A stretch of DNA of 64,000 nucleotides, taken from a bacterium (lineage in GTDB: Bacteria > Desulfobacterota > Binatia > HRBIN30 > CADEER01). Both the position numbers and the translations under genes were made by a program. The stretch lies in contig JAHBUY010000005.1 of the NCBI GenBank assembly GCA_019637795.1, positions 558,001 to 622,000 on the forward strand. The letters are read 5' to 3'. Shown here piece by piece: positions 53,002 to 61,405 of this stretch. The notes beneath the pieces were generated by a model that saw only the letters and a program-made list of their open reading frames with translations, was not told the DNA's origin and ran no database searches. Position 1 is the stretch's first letter, and each line of letters opens with the position of its first letter.

Positions 53002-54165
53002 CTACCGCTGGCGCACGGTCAGCGCGATCAGCGGGAAGAGGAGCACGGAGAGGATCCCCGCCCCGACCAGGGCGGCGGCGTTCTCCGGCAGCATGCGGCC
53101 GGTCGCCTTGCCGATCTCGGTGATGACGACGATCAGCGGCAGCGTGGTCGCCGAGTAGAGCGCCAGCACGGCGCGCTCGCGGGCGGCGAGCGCGCCGCGG
53201 TAGAGCAGCAGCGCCGGACCGCCGCGCACGACCAGCAGCAGGACGAGGAAGAGCGGGATGCGCGCCAGGCTGGTGGCGCTGGCGGCGAGGGCCGGCAGGT
53301 CGATCTGGGCGCCGCTGACGACGAAGAAGATGGGGATCAGGAAGCCGAAGCCGAGCGCGTCGAGCTTCTGCCGGAAGGGCTCGGCGCCGGGGCCGCGCGA
53401 GACCAGACCGACCACGCTGCCGGCGGCGAAGGCGCCGAGCAGGATGTCGAGGCCGAGCAGGTCGGCGAGCACCACCAGCCCGCCGAGCAGCAGCATGGAC
53501 AGCCGCACCGGCAACTGGCTGGTGCTCTGCAGCGTGCGCGACAGCAGGGCGATGACGTGCGGCGGGCGCAGGCGCAGCGCCATCGCGGCGCAGGCGACGG
53601 CGATGCAGACGAAGGTCGCCAGCAGCCCGGAGCGCACCGCCAGGCCCTCGTCGCCGGTGATGAGGAGCGAGAACAGCACGATCGGGCCGAACTCGGCGAC
53701 GGCGCCGGCGCCGAGCACGAAGCGGCCGAGCTCGCTGTCGAGCTCGTCGGCCTCGCGCAGGATCGGCAACAGGGTGCCGATCGCGGTGGTGCTCAGCGCC
53801 ACGGCGACCAGCACCGGACCGGAGACCAGACCCGCGGCCTGCAGGGCGAAGGTCAGCGCCAGCGCCACGAGCACCGAGAGCACCCAGCCGCGCAGCCCGA
53901 GGCGCAGCGGCTGCCCGCGCAGCTTGGCGAGCTCGAGGTCCATGCCGGCGAGGAAGAAGAGGAACGACAGCCCCAACGCCGACAGCGTCTTCAGGCTGCC
54001 CTCGGCCTGCACCAGGTCGAGCCCGTGCGGGCCGATGGCGACGCCGAACAGCAGCTCCAGCACGACCAACGGCAGACGCAGGCGGATGGGCAGCTCGTTG
54101 AACAGCGGCGCGATGGCCGCGACGAACAGCACGGCGAGCAGGGCGTGGGTGTGCGTCGGCTGCAC
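53002..54165 (-). CDS. Kef-type monovalent cation:proton antiporter
   Basis: A 387-residue polytopic protein of the CPA2 family with about 12 hydrophobic segments. Typical features are GVAIGPHGLDLVQ, LSFLFFLAGMDLELAKL, ALSTTAIGTLLPILREAD, LGLDILLGAFAAGSVVGL and ALGFGFLIPIFFVVSGAQID. There is no C-terminal TrkA-N or RCK domain, so it is shorter than KefB/KefC. It exchanges K+ or Na+ for protons. The start is GTG 54165, preceded by AGGGAG. Confidence 0.88.
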   Translation of the reverse strand: MQPTHTHALLAVLFVAAIAPLFNELPIRLRLPLVVLELLFGVAIGPHGLDLVQAEGSLKTLSALGLSFLFFLAGMDLELAKLRGQPLRLGLRGWVLSVLVALALTFALQAAGLVSGPVLVAVALSTTAIGTLLPILREADELDSELGRFVLGAGAVAEFGPIVLFSLLITGDEGLAVRSGLLATFVCIAVACAAMALRLRPPHVIALLSRTLQSTSQLPVRLSMLLLGGLVVLADLLGLDILLGAFAAGSVVGLVSRGPGAEPFRQKLDALGFGFLIPIFFVVSGAQIDLPALAASATSLARIPLFLVLLLVVRGGPALLLYRGALAARERAVLALYSATTLPLIVVITEIGKATGRMLPENAAALVGAGILSVLLFPLIALTVRQR

Positions 54166-54257
54166 TCAGCGCTCCCTGGCGACCGGGCGCGTGCCCCGTC
54201 GGAGGCGGATCGACGGCGATGACCGCCAGCGACCGGCGCGGCACACGGCTCGCACCG

Positions 54258-54779
54258 CTAGAACGGATCGAGGATCGCCGGCTCGGCGCCGGACTTCTTC
54301 GCCGGCGTGGGCGCGCTGACCGGCGTCGACGGCATCGCCGCGCTCGGCTCCGCCGGGGCGGCGACGCTCGGCGCCGCCGCCGGCGTCGGAGTCGCTGCGG
54401 GCGCGGCACTGGCTTCGGCCGGCGGCGGCGGCGGGGCCGCGGTGGCGGTCGCCCGCGCCGTCGGCAGGCGCCAGACGAGCTGCGCGTTGTCGACCCAGCC
54501 GCTGAGGCCACTCCCCGGCGCGGTGACGTTGGCGTAGCCGCGCTCGATGCGCGAGCGCGTGACGCGCTCGTGCAGCGCCAGGTGGCCGACGACCGCTGCC
54601 GCGGACGACGGCTCGGCATAGACCGTCAGGCCGGCGACCGCGGAATAGAAGACCTCTCCCCCCTGCGCCGCGGGCGTGGCGGTCGGCTCCGGCGCGCCGC
54701 CGAACCAGTGACCGAAGCTGGCACACCCAGCGAGCGTGACGGCCATGGCGATGGCGGGGAGCGCGCGAGCGCGGAGCAT
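54258..54779 (-). CDS. SH3-domain lipoprotein
   Basis: A 173-residue lipoprotein with lipobox TLAGC at residues 15-19. A bacterial SH3 domain follows (about 42-105; AGLTVYAEPSSAAAVVGHLA and GLSGWVDNAQLVW), and then an Ala/Pro/Thr-rich tail. SH3b domains often bind cell-wall peptides. The role in the envelope is inferred from the signal; no partner is clear. Confidence 0.8.
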   Translation of the reverse strand: MLRARALPAIAMAVTLAGCASFGHWFGGAPEPTATPAAQGGEVFYSAVAGLTVYAEPSSAAAVVGHLALHERVTRSRIERGYANVTAPGSGLSGWVDNAQLVWRLPTARATATAAPPPPPAEASAAPAATPTPAAAPSVAAPAEPSAAMPSTPVSAPTPAKKSGAEPAILDPF

Positions 54780-55003
54780 GCGCGCCGCTCTATCACTTTG
54801 CCCGACGCCTTTCCCAGCCCCGGGGCACCGGCACCGCGCGCCGCGCGCGCGCTCCTCTCCGGCCACCCGCCGTGCCTTCCCTTTCTCGCTGCCGCGTGGT
54901 TGGTCTCGCACCGATCGACCTGACGGGCACCGGCCGCGCCCTGGCGGCGTCGGCGGATGAGCGTCAGGGCGAACAAATTCGAGCTCCCACGAGGTTTCCC
55001 CCC

Positions 55004-56961
55004 ATGGCGCGACACCCCCTCCGTTCCCCCAGCGCGCGGCGCGATCGGCGCCTCGCCGCCATGGTCGCCGCGCTGCTGCTCGGGCTCGGCGGGCTGGCCT
55101 CGGGCCTCGCGGCCGCCGGCGCCATCGCCGAGGACGACCCCGCGCCGGTCGACGCACCGGCGGCGCCGTCGATCACGCCGGCGCCGGAACCGTGCTCCGG
55201 CGAGCCGCCGGCATCGGGCCCCTGCCCGCAGTGCACGACCGACGTGCCCGGCGCGTCGCCCTACCAGAACAGCCTGCCGGTGCCGAGCCCGCTGCCCGGC
55301 TTCAATTACGTGGTGCAGCTCGTGAACGAGTCCGCCGCGACCCTGCTCGCCGGCGCCAATGCCGCGCATCGGGGGAACGCGTCCGTGGGCGGGCCGATCC
55401 CGCCGCCGATCGCGGTGCTGCCGCGCGAGGGGACGTGGGTGATGCAGCCGAAGGGCGCGCCCAACTTCGGCAACGTCCTCACCATCGACATCCCGCCCGG
55501 CTGGGAGGGCACGCAGTGCCCGCAGACCAACCCCGCGTGCGGCGCCGACGGCCCGCGCTTCTTCGCCCGCACCGGCTGCAAGTACGACATCGAGCACAAC
55601 CTGGCGCAGTGCGAGACCGGGAGCTGCGGCGACGCCTACGACTGCGGCCAGCAGGCGCTGCGCGATCCGCCGCTCGCCAGCGCCGGCCGGGCGCCGCTCA
55701 CCATCGTCGAGTGGACGTTCAACTCGCAGGGCGGCCAGGGCTACGTCTATCCCGACATCAGCCTGGTCGACGGCGTCAGCATCACCGCCGACGTGCAGGC
55801 GCTCGGCCGCCACTGCGCCAGCAAGCCCGGCGCGCCGACCGAACCCAACTGGCTCAGCCAGAACCAGCCGCTGGCCATGCACGGCGTCGACCTGGCGAGT
55901 CCGACCGCTGCCTGCCGAGCTTCCGCCTCACCCGCGGCGAGGTCGGCCAGATGATCCAGGGGCAGGGCAATCCGGACGACGTGGTCGGCTGCTTCACCAA
56001 CTGCGGCCGCTACGAATATCCGCGCACGCCGGACCCGCACTGCGATCCCACCACCGACGCGCGCTGCAGGGCCTGGTTGGCGTTCTGTTGCTACACGCCG
56101 CCCGGCGACCCCAACCACGTGTACGGCGGCGCCTGCACCGACGACAGCCAGTGCGCGCAGAGCGGCGGCTGCTGGGACACCGGCGACGGCGGCCCTTCGG
56201 TCTGTTCCTGCCGCGCCTACCTCAAGAACGAGACCTGCCCGCCCACCGTCTGCACCCATCCGTACACGCCGCAGAACAAGAGCGCCCAACCACCGTTCGG
56301 CCACTGCGCCGACGTGACCGGCGATGCCACCGCCTGCATCGGCGACGACACCGTGCACGAGGTGTTCCCCGGCGGCTACACCTGGCCGAACGATCCCCAG
56401 ACCTACGCCAGCGACGCCCGCGTCTACCGCGTCATCTTCGCGCCCGGCGGCACCACCGTCCCCATCACCGACTCGGGGCCGATCCCGCTCTGCAGCGCGC
56501 TGCCGGAGAGCTACGGCTACGCGGTGCAGCAGCAGATCTGCAAGAGCGAGATCGACGCCGGCGCGCGGTTCGCCGGCGCGGCGCTGTCCCCGACGTGCGA
56601 GACCACCGACGACTGTCCGATCATCCCCGGCAGCACGCCGCCGGCCCACTTCGGCTGCGACCCGCTGCACAAGCGCTGCGCGAGCTGGTCCTGCCGCACC
56701 AACGACGGCGGGCCGGTTGCCGCCGGCGCCCTGCTCTGCCGCTGGTCGGCGGCGGCGACGTCGCCATCGCCGACGCCGACCAACACCCCGAGAGGGGTGG
56801 GCGGAGCGCCGACGCGCACGCCGCAGCCGACGGCCGCGGGCGGCGCGGGCTCCGGTGATGGCTGCGCCGTCGGCCCGGCCGGCGACGCGAACGGCGCCGC
56901 GCTGCTCGCGCTCTGCGGCGCCGCGCTGCTGCTGGCGCGCCGCCGCGCGGCGCGCCGGTGA
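55004..56961 (+). pseudogene. thaumatin-like secreted protein interrupted by a frameshift
   Basis: The first frame (55004 to about 55897) has a signal peptide, a Cys-rich lead and a clear thaumatin-like core: FFARTGCKYD, AQCETGSCGDAYDCG, LTIVEWTFNSQGG, DISLVDGVSITADV. After DLA the frame ends in nonsense and stops at 55954. The second frame continues exactly with ESDRCLPSFRLTRGEV, Cys-rich EGF-like or EB-like regions, and a C-terminal MYXO-CTERM-like tail (single Cys, hydrophobic helix, then RRRAARR). One base appears missing at about 55895-55900. It is either a decayed gene or a sequencing error. The intact product would be about 652 residues. Confidence 0.7.
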
Positions 56962-57000
56962 CCCGGGCTCAGCCAGCGGATACCGACCGCGCGGCGGGCG

Positions 57001-58722
57001 TCAGCGCGGCACCGGCAGATCGCGGCGCTTCGCCAGCTCCTCGGGGGGCACCGGCGGCGGCCGCGTCGCGCGATCGTGCCGGCGCGCGTCCTCCGGCTTC
57101 GTCAGCTCGCGGGCGAGCGCCATCAGGCGCGTCTGGAACGCCGCCAGCGTCCACTGGCCGAAGATGGTGTGGCCGCCCTCGTAGCACTGCGCCTGGTACT
57201 CCTCGTAGGTGGTGACGTAGCCCATGTAGTCGTTGGCGTAGCTGCAGAACAGCACCTCGGCGACGCCGGCCGACCGCAGCTCCTCCGCGACCGTTCCGGT
57301 CAGCCGCGCCCCGGCGGTGGTGGTGAACTCGCCCGGGCAGCAGACGATCGCCAGCGGACCGAGGCGCAGGATCTGCAGCGGCAGCACGGTCGGCACCAGC
57401 GGACTGGCGGCGATCGCGCCGATGCGCGCCTGGCGCTTCAGCTCGGCGATGCTGGGGTCGGTGACGTCGGGCATCGCCAACCTGGCGAGGGGCCGGCCGA
57501 GGATCTCCTTGCGCCCGGCTTCGAGCACGATGGCCTTCACGCCCTGCGCGGCATAGAGGCGGCGGTAGTAGTCGCGATCGGCCGCCGGCAACTGCTCGAG
57601 GCGGGCCAGTCGCCGGCGCTTGAGGGTGGCGGCGATCACCCGCGCCAGCACGCCGAGCAGCGGGTGCATGCCGCGGCCGTCGACCGGCGTGCCTTCGAAG
57701 AAGCTGACGCCATGACACGGCTCGCTCGTCTGCGCATCCGGCTGGCCGTTGGCGAAGCGCGGCTCGGCGGTCACGGCGGTGAAGTCGACGTAGCTGAGGA
57801 TGGCGTCGAGGGGTCCTTCCAGGGGCATGCCCGCCTGCTCGGCCAGCATGCTGAGCGCGCGCTCGCTCTGCGCCCGGCCGTTGCGCTCGGCATACGCGTA
57901 CTCGGCGGCGCCGCGGATCCGCTGGCGGCGCCGCCGGTCGCCGGGACCGTGGTAGTACGGCGAGACGTCGCCGGCGGTGGCCTGGGCGAAGATCGCGACC
58001 GGATCCGCGGCGCCCGCGGCGCGCAGCGCCTGCTCGGCATGGGCCGCGGCATAGCCCTTGTTGTCGCCGTCGAAGCGGTCGAGCGCGTTGCCGACGCAGG
58101 TGGCGTGCACGCCGAAGAGCGAGAGCAGCGCCTGCACCCGGCCGTCGCGGTGGCAGGCGATCACGGTCATCGCCCGGTCGAGCGCCAGGTGGCGCTCCAA
58201 CTCGCCGCGCCGCACGACGTCGGGATTGCGATTGTACGCGCGCAGCGAGCGGTTCCACGCCACCGGCACCCGCGGGTCGAAGGCGGCGCGGTAGAGCCGC
58301 AGCTCGGCCGGCGCGACCCGCTGCCAGGCGGCGACGACGGCGTCCGTGATCGCCTGCACCACGGCGTCGTAGTCCGGCGTCACGAAGCCCGGGGTGGCGA
58401 CGTTGTACAACGCCTCGTGCGAGCAGCCGCCGGGCCCGGAATGGGTGTGGGTGCAGGCGACGACCAGGCGGTCCTCGTCGAAGTCGGCGCCGAGGCGCTG
58501 GCGCAGCGCATCGCGGACGCCGCTGCGCACCGCGTGGCTGATCGAGCCGAGGTCGGCGCAGCAGAGGACCAGCCGCCGCGCGCCGTCGCCGACGCACAGG
58601 GCGCGCGCATACAGGGGCGTCTGCCGACCGCGCGCCCGATGGCGCCACAGGCCGTAGCCGAACATCGCGTAGCCGCGCGGCTCGACCCGGATCTCCGCGC
58701 GCCCCCACCCTGCGTGCTGCAT
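57001..58722 (-). CDS. neutral/alkaline ceramidase-like hydrolase
   Basis: A 573-residue protein of the neutral/alkaline non-lysosomal ceramidase family. Motifs are CADLGSIS, ACTHTHSGPGG (90-99, zinc His), LFGVHATCVGN, AQATAGDVSPYYHG (the GDVSP Ser is the family nucleophile region) and CSYANDYMGYVTTYEEYQAQ. Ceramidase splits ceramide to sphingosine and fatty acid. No signal peptide is visible, and several family segments are shorter, so the true substrate may differ. GGGGAGGG precedes ATG 58722. Divergent from the fucosidase gene at 58873. Confidence 0.85.
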   Translation of the reverse strand: MQHAGWGRAEIRVEPRGYAMFGYGLWRHRARGRQTPLYARALCVGDGARRLVLCCADLGSISHAVRSGVRDALRQRLGADFDEDRLVVACTHTHSGPGGCSHEALYNVATPGFVTPDYDAVVQAITDAVVAAWQRVAPAELRLYRAAFDPRVPVAWNRSLRAYNRNPDVVRRGELERHLALDRAMTVIACHRDGRVQALLSLFGVHATCVGNALDRFDGDNKGYAAAHAEQALRAAGAADPVAIFAQATAGDVSPYYHGPGDRRRRQRIRGAAEYAYAERNGRAQSERALSMLAEQAGMPLEGPLDAILSYVDFTAVTAEPRFANGQPDAQTSEPCHGVSFFEGTPVDGRGMHPLLGVLARVIAATLKRRRLARLEQLPAADRDYYRRLYAAQGVKAIVLEAGRKEILGRPLARLAMPDVTDPSIAELKRQARIGAIAASPLVPTVLPLQILRLGPLAIVCCPGEFTTTAGARLTGTVAEELRSAGVAEVLFCSYANDYMGYVTTYEEYQAQCYEGGHTIFGQWTLAAFQTRLMALARELTKPEDARRHDRATRPPPVPPEELAKRRDLPVPR

Positions 58723-58872
58723 GCGCTGCTCACCCTCCCCTGCGTGCCCCCCTTAGCGCCTTTGCCGGCCGGGCTGTAGCCAACCGGCCGGGGAACGACC
58801 CGCGGGCCGCGCGCAACGAGATGCCGTCTTCCCCTTGCCTTTGCCGGCGATTCCGACTGGACTGCTGCCGTG

Positions 58873-60573
58873 ATGATGCGCGTCGTCGGCTTGGGGTCGG
58901 TCGTCCTGCTCGCCACGCTGCTGGCCGGGCCTCTGGCCGCGCCGGCGCGCGGCCAGGACTGCGTCGCGGGCTGCACCGCCGACTGCGATGACGACGGCCG
59001 CGTCACGGTCGACGAGTTGCTCAAAGCGGTGAGCGTGGCGCTCGGCACGGCACCGGTCGACGCCTGCGCCACCGCCGACCGGAACGGCGACGGCAGCGTC
59101 ACCGCCGACGAGTTGGTGGCCGGGGTCGCGGTCGCGCTGCAGGGCTGCGGCGTCGCCAGCGCGCCGGCGACGCCGCCGGTCGCAGTGCCCGCCGACCTCG
59201 AGCAGCGCCCACTGCCGGACTGGTACGCGGACGCCAAGCTGGGGATCATGATCCACTGGGGACCGTTCGCGGTCCCGGCGTGGGCCGAGCGGACGCTCGA
59301 TCCCGAGAAGATCTTCACCGACCCGACCGACCCCAACTATTTCTACTCGCTGCAGGGTGTCGAGGCGTTCCTCACCCACAACCCGTACAGCGAGTGGTAC
59401 CGCAATTCGTTCGCCATCCCGGGCAGCGCCACCTGGCAGCACCATCGCGACACCTGGGGCGCCGACTTCCCGTACGAGGGCTTCGCGCCGCTCTTCGCGG
59501 CCCAACTGGCGCAGTGGCGGCCGAACACCTGGGCGCGCCTCTTCCAGGAGGCCGGCGCGCGCTACGTGGTGCTCGTCACCAAGCACCACGACGGCTACAC
59601 GCTGTGGCCGAGCGCGATCGCCAACCCGGTCTACGGCGGCGGCTGGCAGGCGCCGCGCGACGTCGTCGGCGAGCTCACCGACGCGGTCCGCGGCCGCTGC
59701 CTGAAGATGGGGCTCTACTACTCGGGCGGCATCGACTGGACCTGGACGCCGCCGCCCTTCGCCACCATCGCCGACGCCCTGCGCCTCACCCCGCAGGACC
59801 CGGCATACGCCGGTTACGTCGACGCGCACTGGCGCGAGCTCATCCGCCGCTACCAGCCCGCGGTCCTGTGGAACGACATCGCCGCGCCGCCGACCGAGGA
59901 CACGGCGCAGCTCTTCCGCGACTACTACGCCGCCGTGCCGGACGGCGTCGTCAACGACCGCTGGGCCGCCGCAGGGGTGCCGGCGCACCACGACGTCCGC
60001 ACCGCGGAATTCAGCGTCGACGACGCCATCTCGCCCGACAAGTGGGAGGCGGTGCGCGGCATGAGCCGCGGCTTCGGCTACAACAGCAACGAGACCGACG
60101 CCGACTACGGCCCGCCGGAGAAGTTCGTCTACCTGCTCGTCGACGTCGTCGCGAAGAACGGCAACCTGCTGCTCAACGTCGGCCCGCGCGCCGATGGCTC
60201 GATCCCGGCGCCGCAGCAGCGCATCCTGGCGACCCTCGGCCATTGGCTCGCCGCCAACGGCGCCGCCATCTACGGCACCCGCCCCTGGCTGCGCCACGCC
60301 GCCACCACCGACGCCGGGATCGCGGTGCGCTTCACCGCCGACCCGACGCGCGGCATCGTCTACGCCATCCTGCTCGGCACACCATCCGAGGGCGATCTCA
60401 CGATCGACGGCTTCGACGCCGCCGCCAGCGCCGTGCGCCTGCTCGCCGACGGCGCCGCGCTCCCGTTCGCGTCGACCGCCGCCGGCCTGCGCGTCACCCT
60501 CCCCGCCCTGCCGGCCGACGGCCTCGCGCACGCCCTGGCGATCGAGCTCGCCGCGCCGCCGGCGAGCCGCTGA
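58873..60573 (+). CDS. secreted alpha-L-fucosidase (GH29) with dockerin-like N-terminus
   Basis: A 566-residue exported enzyme. After the signal peptide come two EF-hand-like loops: CDDDGRVTVDELLKAV and DRNGDGSVTADELVAGV, a dockerin-like pair bracketed by Cys. The GH29 domain starts near LGIMIHWGPFAVPAW, has KHHDGYTLWPS and the nucleophile-region LWNDIAAP, and later DVVAKNGNLLLNVGPRADGS. GH29 enzymes remove alpha-L-fucose from glycans. A GTG codon sits just ahead of two ATGs (58873 and 58876); the exact start is uncertain. It pairs in position with the ceramidase-like gene, hinting at glycolipid breakdown. Confidence 0.9.
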   Translation: MMRVVGLGSVVLLATLLAGPLAAPARGQDCVAGCTADCDDDGRVTVDELLKAVSVALGTAPVDACATADRNGDGSVTADELVAGVAVALQGCGVASAPATPPVAVPADLEQRPLPDWYADAKLGIMIHWGPFAVPAWAERTLDPEKIFTDPTDPNYFYSLQGVEAFLTHNPYSEWYRNSFAIPGSATWQHHRDTWGADFPYEGFAPLFAAQLAQWRPNTWARLFQEAGARYVVLVTKHHDGYTLWPSAIANPVYGGGWQAPRDVVGELTDAVRGRCLKMGLYYSGGIDWTWTPPPFATIADALRLTPQDPAYAGYVDAHWRELIRRYQPAVLWNDIAAPPTEDTAQLFRDYYAAVPDGVVNDRWAAAGVPAHHDVRTAEFSVDDAISPDKWEAVRGMSRGFGYNSNETDADYGPPEKFVYLLVDVVAKNGNLLLNVGPRADGSIPAPQQRILATLGHWLAANGAAIYGTRPWLRHAATTDAGIAVRFTADPTRGIVYAILLGTPSEGDLTIDGFDAAASAVRLLADGAALPFASTAAGLRVTLPALPADGLAHALAIELAAPPASR

Positions 60574-60660
60574 CCGCGCCGCCCGGGACACGCCCGCCGC
60601 GGCGACTGCGCGCGCCGACGCAACGCGGACCGACGCCGCGACGCGCGCGGCGCCACCGCC

Positions 60661-61092
60661 TCAGGCGGCGAGCGGGTTCTCCCAGCGCAGCGCCGCGAAG
60701 CGGGCGAAGTCGCCGTCGGTGCTGCAGAGCACCAGGCCGTGGCCGACGGCGATGGCGGCCAGGTGCGCGTCGGCCACCAGCTTCGACGCGCTCGCCGCGC
60801 CGCCGAGCAGCGAATCGAGAATCTCGCGATGCCGCTCCGTCGGCTCCGGCACCCACACCGTCGGCAGGTCGAGCCAGGCGACCACCCGTCGCCAGGCCGC
60901 GGTCATCGCCAGCGGCCGCGGGAAGATGCGCGGATTGGTGATGATCCGCAGAAAGGCCAGCACGCTCGGCCACGGCAGGCCGACGCGGGTCGGCGCGTTG
61001 AGGCGATCGTCGAGCCAGGCGCGCGCCGCCGCGTGCTGCTCGAAGTCGGACACCGTCGCGTACAGCAGCAGGTTCGCGTCGACCAGGATCAT
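60661..61092 (-). CDS. VapC-type PIN-domain toxin
   Basis: A 143-residue PIN protein: ILVDANLLLYA (D5), the mid-protein W-rich helices, KLVADAHLAAIAV and STDGDFARF. It resembles the VapC subgroup annotated as TA system toxin with ILVDANLLLYA. The ATG overlaps the stop of the upstream antitoxin gene (ATGA, 61089-61092), giving a compact TA operon. Confidence 0.9.
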   Translation of the reverse strand: MILVDANLLLYATVSDFEQHAAARAWLDDRLNAPTRVGLPWPSVLAFLRIITNPRIFPRPLAMTAAWRRVVAWLDLPTVWVPEPTERHREILDSLLGGAASASKLVADAHLAAIAVGHGLVLCSTDGDFARFAALRWENPLAA

Positions 61093-61340
61093 CGGTGCTC
61101 GTCGCCTTCGGCGAAGGCCAGCACCTCGGAGAGGTCGTCGATGTTGGGCAGGCGGGGCGCCCCGAGCGACACCGGCTCGGTGCGATAGCGGCGGGCGCCG
61201 CCCGTCCGCCTGGCCTGCACGCTCGCCAGGCCGGCGCGCAGCAGCGCGTTGACCGTGTCCTTGAACGACTCGTCGCGCGCCTTCTGCAGCTTGGCGATCT
61301 CGCGCGCGACGTCCTCCTCCAGGGTCAGCGTGGTCCGCAT
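61089..61340 (-). CDS. ribbon-helix-helix antitoxin (VapB)
   Basis: An 83-residue protein. The N-terminal RHH-like MRTTLTLEEDVAREIAKLQK, with NALLRAGLA as the second helix, fits VapB-type antitoxins. The C-terminal tail (from about residue 50) should bind the toxin. It is the first gene of a TA pair with the PIN toxin at 60661 and probably represses its own promoter. Confidence 0.88.
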   Translation of the reverse strand: MRTTLTLEEDVAREIAKLQKARDESFKDTVNALLRAGLASVQARRTGGARRYRTEPVSLGAPRLPNIDDLSEVLAFAEGDEHR

Positions 61341-61405
61341 GCATCAGCCCATACTATCGTGATGCGTTGATGTCGAGCGGCGGCTCGCCGGCGGGGATCG
61401 GCGCC

